From assembly GCA_003695455.1 (NCBI GenBank), contig RFJF01000640.1, positions 1-17,023 on the forward strand: a stretch of 17,023 nucleotides of DNA, read 5' to 3'. Position 1 is the first letter of the stretch, and every line of letters starts with the position of its first letter. Source of the stretch: Chloroflexota bacterium (lineage in GTDB: Bacteria; Chloroflexota; Anaerolineae; 4572-78; J111). A program made the position numbers and the translations under genes. Positions 6,358-13,216 of this stretch are shown in pieces. The notes beneath the pieces were generated by a model that saw only the letters and a program-made list of their open reading frames with translations, did not search any database and was not told the DNA's origin.

Positions 6358-7815
6358 TCAATCTACCACAACCGGCTTGATGCCCATAAATTTGCAGACC
6401 TGGAGCAGTGATTTGCTCTGGTCGCCGTGAACCATGCTGACATGGTGGATAAACCCTTCTTCAATGAGCGTGCGGTACAATTTTTTGTGGTCTTTTACTT
6501 CAACCCAGGCCCAGGTGCCGGCCAGTATTTCATCGGTGGGGATAATCTGGCCGGTGGTGATGAGCATTTTCCACTCGTCATCATATTCAACCAGCCGGCA
6601 GAAAGTGACTTTGCCCGGTTTAATCTGGAACTGGGCCAGCCCGGCCTGCGGATTGCCTTCCGGGTCTGTTTCTTCGCCTTTCATGTTGGTGCGCGAGCGC
6701 AGGGTGGCTTCCTGGGGGTCTGCCGCCAGCGAGATGGGGGCGTTGCCGCAATGCCAGGCCATCAGCCAGTTTTCGTTATCCCGGTGCTGAATGGTCCAGT
6801 CTACAAAATGAGGCACGGTTTCACCGAGGGCGGCAAAATAGTTGGTCATCATAGCCACAGCGCCCAGCACGTCTACCTCGCAGGCGGTCAGGGCGGCGGT
6901 ATCGGTGAGGCGGCCAAAAATGTTACAGACCGACAGCCCCATCAATTTTTGAATGGAGGGCCAACACTGAATAGCCATCGCCGTCAGCTTGTTTTCTTCC
7001 CAGAATTCCCGGATGGCGAGTTCCATTTTGGCCGCGTTGAGCATGTAATCTTGGCCCACAGTGATTGATTTGAACATACCGCGGACTTCTTCTACCACGC
7101 CCAACACTTTGGGGTCGTCATCGGCGTAAGATTGGGCGCGGCCGGTAATTTCTGACAACTCTGTGTAGATGATGTTCTGCTCAAACTTGCGAATCAGAGC
7201 CACTTCATCGTAGGCCATGGTTTCAAAGAAGGGGGTTCGCACGCCCACCTGCCCGATGCGCGCGCCGGTCAGCCCTTTGACCACAGCAACCGCCCGGATG
7301 AAGGTGTCAACCTCTTCCAGCAATTCCGGTTCGCCGGGGAAGAAAAGGCCGGCCCAGTGAAAGGGGATTTTGCGGCGGTACAAGCCGCTTGCCAGCGACA
7401 GGTTGCCGCAGTAAGAGTCTGATTTGCGGGCCAGGCTGGCGTTGGTGTGGGCTTCGGGTTCTTTGGTGGCGTAGAGCAACACCGGAACCTTCAATTTTTC
7501 GGCCACTTTCACCGCCGAGCGCTCGTCGCCAAAATCCAGCGGACAAATGATGATGCCGTCAACTTTTTGGGCGGCAAAATATTGGGCCACCACTTCGGCC
7601 TCGTCAAGGGTGTTGACTCCGCCGTTGGGGGTATACCCCATTTCAGCATCCAGCGTTTTGCCGTCTGGCGAGGGGTGAGGCGTGACCAATTCCATGGCCT
7701 CTACGGTAGACAGGGCGGCTACGCTTTCTTTGTACATGGTGCTGGCCCAGGCTTCAAAGCGCAGTTTGTTTCGGTAGGATGGTACAAATCCAATTTTTAC
7801 GGTTATCTTGCTCAC
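6358..7815 (-). CDS. L-fucose/L-arabinose isomerase-like protein
   Basis: About 485 residues of the L-fucose isomerase-related family (COG2407-like): an aldose-ketose isomerase using a divalent metal. Seen (numbering from GTG 7815): DGIIICPLDFGDE near 86-98, AIQCWPS near 281-287, CEVDVLGA near 312-319 with the expected acidic residues, AWHCGNAP near 353-360, and HHVSMVHGD near 457-465 near the C terminus, a typical histidine-bearing end. An ATG at 7830 is in frame, but the GGAGG ribosome site lies inside that extension, 8 bases before GTG 7815, so GTG is chosen. It is the first gene of the six-gene operon. Exact sugar unknown; members of this family act on fucose, arabinose and, in some lineages, sulfoquinovose. 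Confidence 0.85.
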   Translation of the reverse strand: MSKITVKIGFVPSYRNKLRFEAWASTMYKESVAALSTVEAMELVTPHPSPDGKTLDAEMGYTPNGGVNTLDEAEVVAQYFAAQKVDGIIICPLDFGDERSAVKVAEKLKVPVLLYATKEPEAHTNASLARKSDSYCGNLSLASGLYRRKIPFHWAGLFFPGEPELLEEVDTFIRAVAVVKGLTGARIGQVGVRTPFFETMAYDEVALIRKFEQNIIYTELSEITGRAQSYADDDPKVLGVVEEVRGMFKSITVGQDYMLNAAKMELAIREFWEENKLTAMAIQCWPSIQKLMGLSVCNIFGRLTDTAALTACEVDVLGAVAMMTNYFAALGETVPHFVDWTIQHRDNENWLMAWHCGNAPISLAADPQEATLRSRTNMKGEETDPEGNPQAGLAQFQIKPGKVTFCRLVEYDDEWKMLITTGQIIPTDEILAGTWAWVEVKDHKKLYRTLIEEGFIHHVSMVHGDQSKSLLQVCKFMGIKPVVVD

Positions 7816-7876
7816 GGTACAAACCTCCATTTAAAATGTTGTGGTGCAACGAGTTCTCGCCCGATTGGCCTTTGGG

Positions 7877-7903
7877 GTTGGATTTCCAACACTTTGGGCC
7901 AAA
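7877..7903. promoter_or_regulatory. Candidate operator: two adjacent palindromes upstream of the isomerase gene
   Basis: GTTGGA-TT-TCCAAC (7877-7890) is a perfect 6-base-arm palindrome. It is followed at once by TTTGG-G-CCAAA (7893-7903). They lie about 62-88 bases before the GTG start of the isomerase gene on the minus strand, a sensible operator position. No factor can be named. Confidence 0.35.
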
Positions 7904-8056
7904 AACCGGCGGCACAACAGACTGCAAGTTTGGATATTGGATGGCTATTGAATATCAGGGTATGAGGAAATTTTTGACGCTGACCGGCTTTCTGACTGAT
8001 GGTAATTTTCTGACAACTACCTGTTTAATAGTTGCCGGGTAAGTGCCGGGTGGGCA

Positions 8057-8079
8057 AAGCGCACTCAATAGTGCGGCTT
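8057..8079. repeat. Small bulged hairpin next to the importer terminator
   Basis: AAGCGCACT (8057-8065) pairs with AGTGCGGCTT (8070-8079) around a CAAT loop, with one bulged G. It may back up the neighbouring terminator for minus-strand transcripts or mark the 5' end of the catabolic transcript. Confidence 0.3.
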
Positions 8080-8090
8080 TGGGTGAATGG

Positions 8091-8123
8091 AAAACAGGGG
8101 CCAAAATCTGTTTTGGCCCCCTG
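8091..8123 (-). terminator. Rho-independent terminator of the importer operon
   Basis: GGGGCCAAAA (8097-8106) and TTTTGGCCCC (8111-8120) pair perfectly around a four-base loop, extended by CAG/CTG with one bulged C. On the minus strand the stem is followed by TGTTTTCC, a T-run. It begins 13 bases past the MalG-like permease stop. This is the clearest terminator of the window and splits the importer genes from the catabolic genes. Confidence 0.85.
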
Positions 8124-8136
8124 ATTGTGGGCATAA

Positions 8137-8973
8137 TTATCCTTTAATGCCCGAGCGGGTAATGCCTTGGGCAATATAACGTTGCAAAACAAAAAACAAT
8201 ACCAACACCGGCAGCGCGCCTAAAAATGCGGCCGCAAACGCCGAATGCAACACCACTACCTGGGCCGTTAAAAAGGTGGAAATGTTAACCTGAATAGTCC
8301 ACCATTCGCGCCCCTGCCCAATAACAAGCGGCCACAAAAAGGCGTTCCAGCTATTAACCAGCGTGAGTGACCCCAGCGCAATAATAATAGGCCAGGCATT
8401 TGGCAGGGCCAGCCGCCAGAAAATGCCAAAATAATTCAGGCCATCAACCTTGCCAGCATCCTCCAAATCGGCGGGGAAGCTGAGAAAGTACTGCCGGAAC
8501 ATAAAGGTGTTGAAGGCGTTAAACACACCGGGAACAATCAGCCCCTGCCAGGTGTTAACCCAGCCAATTTTGGCAATCAACACAAATTGCGGCACAAACA
8601 TGGCCTGCAACGGCACCAAAAACGTAATCAACACAAACCACAACACAATGTTTGAATATTTAAATGGCACGCGAGCCAGTGCATACCCGGCCATGCAGGA
8701 CAGCGAAATCTGAACGACCACCGTGACGGTGGCAATAATTGCTGAATTTTTGAAGCCGTTGAGCATCGGCACAAACGGGTCGGCAAACAGTTCGGGGTAG
8801 TTTTGCCATTGTGTTACTTCGGGCCAAAAAACCCAATCCCAGGCGGTGATTTCCAGTTCTGTCATCAACGAATTGCGCAGGAGCAAGTACAAGGGAATCA
8901 GAAACAGGATGGCAAAAAATATCAGGATAAACTGGGATAGGGTGCTGTTTAGTAGTCTGAAGGTCCTGGACAT
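8137..8973 (-). CDS. ABC sugar transporter permease, MalG-like (CUT1)
   Basis: A 278-residue inner-membrane permease with an N-terminal membrane helix (about residues 12-30), a periplasmic-type segment, and five further hydrophobic helices, as in MalG/UgpE proteins. The EAA loop that docks the ATPase is seen as DAGKVDGLNYFGIFWRLALP near residues 170-190. It starts 3 bases after the MalF-like stop, with AGGAAAGGAAG upstream as ribosome site, and forms a heterodimer with that partner. Its operon carries no ATPase gene, so a shared MsmX/UgpC-type ATPase elsewhere in the genome is inferred. Substrate probably the sugar handled by the downstream catabolic operon. Confidence 0.9.
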   Translation of the reverse strand: MSRTFRLLNSTLSQFILIFFAILFLIPLYLLLRNSLMTELEITAWDWVFWPEVTQWQNYPELFADPFVPMLNGFKNSAIIATVTVVVQISLSCMAGYALARVPFKYSNIVLWFVLITFLVPLQAMFVPQFVLIAKIGWVNTWQGLIVPGVFNAFNTFMFRQYFLSFPADLEDAGKVDGLNYFGIFWRLALPNAWPIIIALGSLTLVNSWNAFLWPLVIGQGREWWTIQVNISTFLTAQVVVLHSAFAAAFLGALPVLVLFFVLQRYIAQGITRSGIKG

Positions 8974-8976
8974 GAG

Positions 8977-9933
8977 CTAAACTTCCTTTCCTAACCCGCC
9001 CGTGAGTCGGGATTGGATAACGGTGACAACAAAAATAATCAACACCAAAATAAACGCGCCGGCAGTTCCGGTTCCGTAGAACTGCTGATTCATGGCAACC
9101 TGGTACAGGTACAACAGGGGCGGCCGGGCCAGAGATAGAAGACCGCCCGCTGTCCAGGTTGCACCCAGAATATTGTAAAATTCTGCAAAGGCCTGAAAAG
9201 CGTGAACCAGATTGACCAGCAGCACAAAAATAGATGTGTTACGCAGCAGCGGAAATGTGATGTGGCGGAACAATGTCCATTTGCTTTCGGCGCCATCTAC
9301 GCGGGCCGCCTCGTACATCTCCTGAGGGATATCCTGCATGCCGGCGATAAACAGAATCATGTAGAAGCCCACTTGCAGCCACAACCGAACGGTGACCAGT
9401 ACCATGTAGTGCCACGGCGGGCGGATGGTTCCAATCCAGGCAATAGGCTCAATTTCGGCCGTGACCCAAATAATCCAGTTGGCAAATCCGTAGGGTAAAC
9501 CGCTGAAAATTGCCATTCGCCAGATCATGGCGGCAATTACGTATGAAATGGCTGTGGGCATAAAAAAGATTGTGCGGAAAACGCCCTTGCCCCAGGCGGC
9601 ATTTTGTACCATAACCGCCAGAAATAACGAGAGAGCATATGTAACGGGCACAATAAACAGCGAGAACTGGGTGATAAACAACAACGATTTCAGGTAATCT
9701 TCATCGGTTAATATGTTGTAATAATTTGCAAGCCCCACATATTCTTCAAGGTTTACGGTTCCCCTGGATTTGTGCAGGCTGACCAGAAAGCCCCACACAA
9801 TTGGCGTGAAAATGAAAAACAGCAACCCCAAGACCACAGGCCCTACCATAAACCAAAAAATAATGGCATCTTTCCTGCGTCTTTTTTTGTTTGCGGTGGC
9901 TGCTGTGGTACCGGCTGATGCAGTTATAGCCAT
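8977..9933 (-). CDS. ABC sugar transporter permease, MalF/UgpA-like (CUT1)
   Basis: A 318-residue inner-membrane permease. A short cytoplasmic basic tail (KKRRRK at 17-22) precedes the first helix (about 25-49), followed by several more helices. The EAA loop reads EAARVDGAESKWTLFRHITF, near residues 213-232. It pairs with the MalG-like protein 3 bases downstream. A purine-rich AGGGGGAT lies about 7 bases before the ATG. It is separated from the binding-protein gene by 165 bases that carry a strong hairpin, which could lower its expression relative to the binding protein. Confidence 0.9.
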   Translation of the reverse strand: MAITASAGTTAATANKKRRRKDAIIFWFMVGPVVLGLLFFIFTPIVWGFLVSLHKSRGTVNLEEYVGLANYYNILTDEDYLKSLLFITQFSLFIVPVTYALSLFLAVMVQNAAWGKGVFRTIFFMPTAISYVIAAMIWRMAIFSGLPYGFANWIIWVTAEIEPIAWIGTIRPPWHYMVLVTVRLWLQVGFYMILFIAGMQDIPQEMYEAARVDGAESKWTLFRHITFPLLRNTSIFVLLVNLVHAFQAFAEFYNILGATWTAGGLLSLARPPLLYLYQVAMNQQFYGTGTAGAFILVLIIFVVTVIQSRLTGGLGKEV

Positions 9934-10041
9934 GGGTTATCCCCCTAACTTAAAGTGCGTTTCTTTCAAGGTGTGGCAACAGTTCAGTAATCCTGATATG
10001 AACATTGGCTGCCGTCTGGTTGGGGCGGCGAGCCCGGCACT

Positions 10042-10075
10042 GTCAGGATGGGGAAAAGTATCTCCCCATCCTGAC
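10042..10075 (-). promoter_or_regulatory. Strong intercistronic hairpin between binding-protein and permease genes
   Basis: GTCAGGATGGGGA (10042-10054) and TCCCCATCCTGAC (10063-10075) form a perfect 13-bp stem with an 8-base loop. It sits in the 165-base gap after the binding-protein stop codon. No T-run follows on the minus strand, so it is more likely an RNA-stability or partial-attenuation element that keeps binding-protein mRNA in excess, as known for malE-malF type operons. Confidence 0.65.
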
Positions 10076-10098
10076 GTACTGACCGTTGTTAACAGGTT

Positions 10099-11439
10099 CT
10101 ACAGTTTGTTGAACTCGGCCACGTTTTCGGCAAGCTGTTCATTGCATTTATCATAGGCGGCTTGCACACCTGCGGCCACGTCTCCACCATTCTTGATGAT
10201 TTCAGTGAGAGAGTCTTCGATGGCTGTTTGCATACCACTGGTCCACAAAACACCGTAGTTAAGACCGTATTTATTAACAGCATCCACACCTGCCTGGGCC
10301 GGCATTTTAGAGAGTTTGGCGTTTGATTCGCCGGCGCTCTTGCGCGGCGGCACGTGGAAGCCGTAACCGGTATTCCATTCATTCTGCCAATCGGTGTTTT
10401 CAATCCACTGCCATTTGGTGTAGGCTTTGGCTTCCGGCACGTGTTCACCGTCGTTAACCAGTGCCACCCAGCCGCGCCGCCAGGTAGCCGGGCGCGGATT
10501 ATCAACGCCGTTCATGGGCGGCAGGGCGCTAATGGTAAAGTCCTCGCCCACGCCATCGAGCAGACCCGGAACTTCCCAGAATCCAATCCACTGCATTGCC
10601 GTTTGGCCCTGAATAAAGGCTGCCGGGTCCCACCAGTCGGTGGGTGCGCCCAAAAGCAACACATCCATATCATTATTGATTGCTCGCAACTTGTCCCAAG
10701 CCAGCACGGTTTCGGGCTGGTTGAATTTGAGCGTCATTTCAGGGTCTTCTTCGGTAAGGAAGTTGACGCCGGCAGTGTAGGTAATGGGCTGCCACATAGA
10801 GTGGATGCCGCCATCGTTGCCCAGGAAGAGACCTTTGCGCCGGCCGGTGGTTAACGCTTTGGCGTTCTCTACCATTTCATCCCATGTTTCGGGGTGTTTG
10901 AGGCCGGCTTCTTCCAGCATACTGTTGCGGGTACACAGCAGGCCAAAGTCAACAATCATACGGATACCGTATTTTGTACCCTTGATGGTTACTGCATCCA
11001 GGTCGGTGGGGTTAAAGTCATCCTCTACCCCTTCGTACAGGTCATCCAGCGACACCACTTGCTTGTTGGCCACTTTGTCAATGGTAACCTGGTCTTCGTA
11101 GCAGTCGGGGCCGGTGCCGGCGGCCAGCGCCGAGTACAGCTTGGACCGGTAGTCGCCGGGGTTCCAGGTTACTTCAACCTTAACTTTGTCCTGCATGTTG
11201 TTGTATTCGTCGGCAATGCGGAATACTGCTTCTTGCGTGCCTTTTTCACCGTATTCGTGGTACCACTGTTGCAACACAACTGCGGCAGCAGCGGGGGCAG
11301 CTTCTTTGGGGGCTTCACCTTCTTTTGCTGCGGGGGCGGCGGGTTGGGCGCCTCCGCCACCACAACTTGCCAGAATGACACCCACGCCAATTACTGAGGT
11401 TCGTTTCAGAAAATCACGACGTGATAACCTTGAAGACAT
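10099..11439 (-). CDS. Extracellular sugar-binding lipoprotein of the CUT1 ABC importer
   Basis: A 446-residue family 1 extracellular solute-binding protein. The N terminus has a twin-arginine motif (SRRDFLK, 6-12), a hydrophobic stretch, and a lipobox LASC with C26 as the predicted lipidated cysteine, then a Gly- and Ala/Pro-rich linker (27-53). This indicates Tat export and membrane anchoring. The mature part shows typical features such as VEVTWNPGDYRSKLYSALAA and GPDCYEDQ. An AAGGAG site lies 8 bases before the ATG. It is the first gene of the importer operon; upstream are palindromes that could bind a regulator. Substrate not readable from sequence; the neighbouring catabolic operon suggests a sugar or derivative. 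Confidence 0.9.
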   Translation of the reverse strand: MSSRLSRRDFLKRTSVIGVGVILASCGGGGAQPAAPAAKEGEAPKEAAPAAAAVVLQQWYHEYGEKGTQEAVFRIADEYNNMQDKVKVEVTWNPGDYRSKLYSALAAGTGPDCYEDQVTIDKVANKQVVSLDDLYEGVEDDFNPTDLDAVTIKGTKYGIRMIVDFGLLCTRNSMLEEAGLKHPETWDEMVENAKALTTGRRKGLFLGNDGGIHSMWQPITYTAGVNFLTEEDPEMTLKFNQPETVLAWDKLRAINNDMDVLLLGAPTDWWDPAAFIQGQTAMQWIGFWEVPGLLDGVGEDFTISALPPMNGVDNPRPATWRRGWVALVNDGEHVPEAKAYTKWQWIENTDWQNEWNTGYGFHVPPRKSAGESNAKLSKMPAQAGVDAVNKYGLNYGVLWTSGMQTAIEDSLTEIIKNGGDVAAGVQAAYDKCNEQLAENVAEFNKL

Positions 11440-11481
11440 ACCAACTTCTCCTTTGATTAATTAACTAATTTTTGCATCAAC

Positions 11482-11517
11482 TTTGACCAAAATGGTTAAA
11501 ACTGTACACCTGTGTAC
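11482..11517. promoter_or_regulatory. Candidate operators: two palindromes upstream of the binding-protein gene
   Basis: TTTGACCA-AAA-TGGTTAAA (11482-11500) has 8-base arms with one mismatch. GTACAC-CT-GTGTAC (11504-11517) has perfect 6-base arms. They sit 43-78 bases before the binding-protein ATG, downstream of the proposed promoter, where a repressor could block transcription. The factor is unknown. Confidence 0.45.
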
Positions 11518-11537
11518 GCGCCTTCACCTCCTTCCAA

Positions 11538-11565
11538 ATTGTAAGCGAAACGACGACTGTGTCCG
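11538..11565 (-). promoter_or_regulatory. Possible sigma-70-type promoter for the importer operon
   Basis: On the minus strand CGGACA (11565-11560) lies 16 bases before TACAAT (11543-11538). Transcription would start near 11531, about 90 bases ahead of the binding-protein ATG and just before the two palindromes. The -10 box is good and the -35 box weak. Confidence 0.35.
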
Positions 11566-11694
11566 GCAGGTTTGGTTTTTCTCCAAATGTGCATTGTAAA
11601 ACGGCGGTGTTGATTTTGCCGGGTTTATAGAAATTGGTTGAGTATATTCAGCTACCTTGATTGTTCCGCATACTGTTGGGGGGTTGATAATCAG

Positions 11695-11722
11695 TTGCGA
11701 TATGCCGGATAAATCGTATAAT
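11695..11722 (+). promoter_or_regulatory. Possible promoter for the response-regulator gene
   Basis: TTGCGA (11695-11700), 16 bases, then a consensus TATAAT (11717-11722). It would give a leader of about 215 bases before the regulator ATG at 11945. The hexamers are good, but distance and AT-richness make a chance match possible. Confidence 0.3.
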
Positions 11723-11944
11723 TTTGGCAAGCCGATAATTAGAGGCTTGAATCAAAGTCCCGGCAGTCCTGTTTCAGGGTGAAATAACAAGCATGCCTGT
11801 GATGCGCCGATTAACCCAGCATGGTTGATTTTATTAAACCATATTCCCGGTTGCCGGTACATATTTTTTTTGTCGGAAAATTGCCAATTTTTTGCCATGC
11901 CGCAGAAGAACCTGGCAAAATGTCTTTGCAGAAGCTAAACAAAG

Positions 11945-13216
11945 ATGGATGAAAACAGACCTAATGTCCCCGATGCCGATTTTGTTCGGCTGGTTCGGGG
12001 CGCTTTAACACATTTGTATGACCCCGCTTATTTGCAAAACCACCCGCTGATTTCCCGCCTGGGGTTAGATTTAAATCTGGATAAATTAACCCGCGCTCAG
12101 GAATTACGCCGGATTTTAATTGAGGGCATTGAACACATTCAGCCGCGCCGGCGCACCGGCAAACAGAGCGAAGAGGCCATCCGCGCCTACACAATTCTGA
12201 CTTACCGTTATGTGGATGGCCTGTCTATGGAGGAAATTGGCGAGGAACTGGACCTGAGCCAGCGGAGTTTGTACCGCGAACACAAAAAAGGGTTAGAGGC
12301 GGTGGCCTGCCTGTTGTGGGACCGCGCACCGAACGTTGCCCTTCCCGGTGAGCAGGTCACCGTTACCAGTGAAGCTGTCCAGAACCGGCTGGATGCGCTT
12401 CAGGCCGAATTAAATCACATCCAGCCGGCAGTCAGGGTAAATGTGTTGGATATTGAACCGGTTTTGCAGGAAGTTCTGGAGATGCTCAACCCGCTGGTTG
12501 CTCAAACGGGACGTCGCATCACTCTGGTGGCCCCCGGTCAGTGGCCCGCAGTGATGGCAGACCGAATTATGCTGCGGCAAATTTTTTTAGTGTTATTGAG
12601 TAACATGCTTTACACAGGTTCCGGCAACCTGGCAATTGAATGCCGGAAGAAAAAAAATGAAGTGGTGATTGTGGTGGCAGAAGGGGCAAAACAACCCCAA
12701 ACTGAACCACCACCGGCGGTAGACCCGTCAAATGATGCAAACCTGGCAGTGGTGCAAACACTGGTTGAAACACTGGGCGGGCGGCTTGAACTTCTCCGGG
12801 AAGATGGGTGGCGGGTTCGGCTCTTTCTGCCCGGTTCAACCGAGGGGGCAACGGTGTTGATGGTTGAAGACAACGAGGGGGTAGTGTCGCTGTTTCGCCG
12901 TTATTTGGGTGGGCATCAGGTATCTATAGTTGATGTGAACAACGGTGATGAGGCCATTGAGCAGGCCATTGCCCTCCAGCCGCGTGTAATTACCCTTGAT
13001 CTGATGATGCCCGATGAAGACGGCTGGGAAATTTTACAGCGTCTCAAAAAAAATCCCGCAACCGAGCACATTCCGGTGGTGATTTGCTCGGTACTCAACG
13101 AACCGCAACTGGCCGAAGCGATGGGGGCCAGCGGTTACATTACCAAGCCGGTTGACCGGATTGAGATTCTTGAAGCATTGCAGAATTACCTGGGACCACT
13201 GCTGCCAACTGTGTAA
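11945..13216 (+). CDS. Response regulator: N-terminal HTH, ATPase-like middle, C-terminal receiver
   Basis: 423 residues in three parts. Residues about 1-125 are helical and end in a sigma-region-4-like helix-turn-helix (RYVDGLSMEEIGEELDLSQR, 88-107). Residues about 165-297 look like a GHKL histidine-kinase ATPase fold (IFLVLLSN with N220 as an N-box remnant; ETLGGRLELL), but no H-box precedes it and the DxGxG and GxGLGL loops are absent, so ATP binding is doubtful. Residues 303-416 are an intact receiver: E308/D309, phospho-acceptor D352 in LDLMMPDEDGW, S382, and K401 in YITKPV. The receiver at the C terminus is the reverse of most DNA-binding regulators. The ATG has only a weak ribosome site. 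Its 3' end overlaps the kinase gene by 77 antisense bases, making the pair probable partners. A DNA-binding role is inferred. Confidence 0.85.
   Translation: MDENRPNVPDADFVRLVRGALTHLYDPAYLQNHPLISRLGLDLNLDKLTRAQELRRILIEGIEHIQPRRRTGKQSEEAIRAYTILTYRYVDGLSMEEIGEELDLSQRSLYREHKKGLEAVACLLWDRAPNVALPGEQVTVTSEAVQNRLDALQAELNHIQPAVRVNVLDIEPVLQEVLEMLNPLVAQTGRRITLVAPGQWPAVMADRIMLRQIFLVLLSNMLYTGSGNLAIECRKKKNEVVIVVAEGAKQPQTEPPPAVDPSNDANLAVVQTLVETLGGRLELLREDGWRVRLFLPGSTEGATVLMVEDNEGVVSLFRRYLGGHQVSIVDVNNGDEAIEQAIALQPRVITLDLMMPDEDGWEILQRLKKNPATEHIPVVICSVLNEPQLAEAMGASGYITKPVDRIEILEALQNYLGPLLPTV
13140..13216. other. 77-base tail-to-tail coding overlap of sensor kinase and regulator genes
   Basis: The plus-strand regulator stops with TAA at 13214-13216, and the minus-strand kinase stops with TAA at 13142-13140, so both 3' ends are coding on opposite strands. 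For the regulator the overlap encodes the end of the receiver fold, including its lysine (KPV); for the kinase it encodes only a tail after the second receiver. Confidence 0.85.

Larger units (their letters stand above)
7816..8136. other. Intergenic region between the importer operon and the catabolic operon
   Basis: No gene seen. From the low end it holds the catabolic operon's ribosome site (GGAGG, about 7824-7828), two adjacent palindromes at 7877-7903, a repeated TTTCTGAC at 7989-7996 and 8007-8014, a bulged hairpin at 8057-8079, and the importer operon terminator at 8095-8123. I could not pick a convincing sigma-70-type promoter for the catabolic operon, though the terminator implies one exists here. 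Confidence 0.6.
11440..11944. other. Divergent regulatory region between the importer operon and the response regulator
   Basis: 505 bases without a convincing gene. It contains the importer ribosome site, two palindromes (11482-11517), a Shine-Dalgarno-like AAGGAGGTG on the minus strand with no suitable start codon after it, a possible minus-strand promoter (11538-11565) and a possible plus-strand promoter (11695-11722). The 220 bases just before the regulator gene show only AT-rich tracts. Confidence 0.6.

Noticed and set aside
6427..7068. Plus-strand open frame of 213 codons opposite the isomerase gene
   Set aside because: Antisense shadow of a recognisable isomerase; no domain seen.
7816..7830. 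ATG start for the isomerase gene at 7830
   Set aside because: The GGAGG ribosome site lies within those five codons and points to GTG 7815.
11485..11513. Short leader peptide from a GTG at 11513 in the importer leader
   Set aside because: The Shine-Dalgarno motif is about 17 bases away, too far for efficient initiation, and the ten-codon peptide has no attenuation-type residues.
11524..11730. Minus-strand 68-codon frame upstream of the binding-protein gene
   Set aside because: No ribosome site at its start and no recognisable protein features; it overlaps the proposed promoter.
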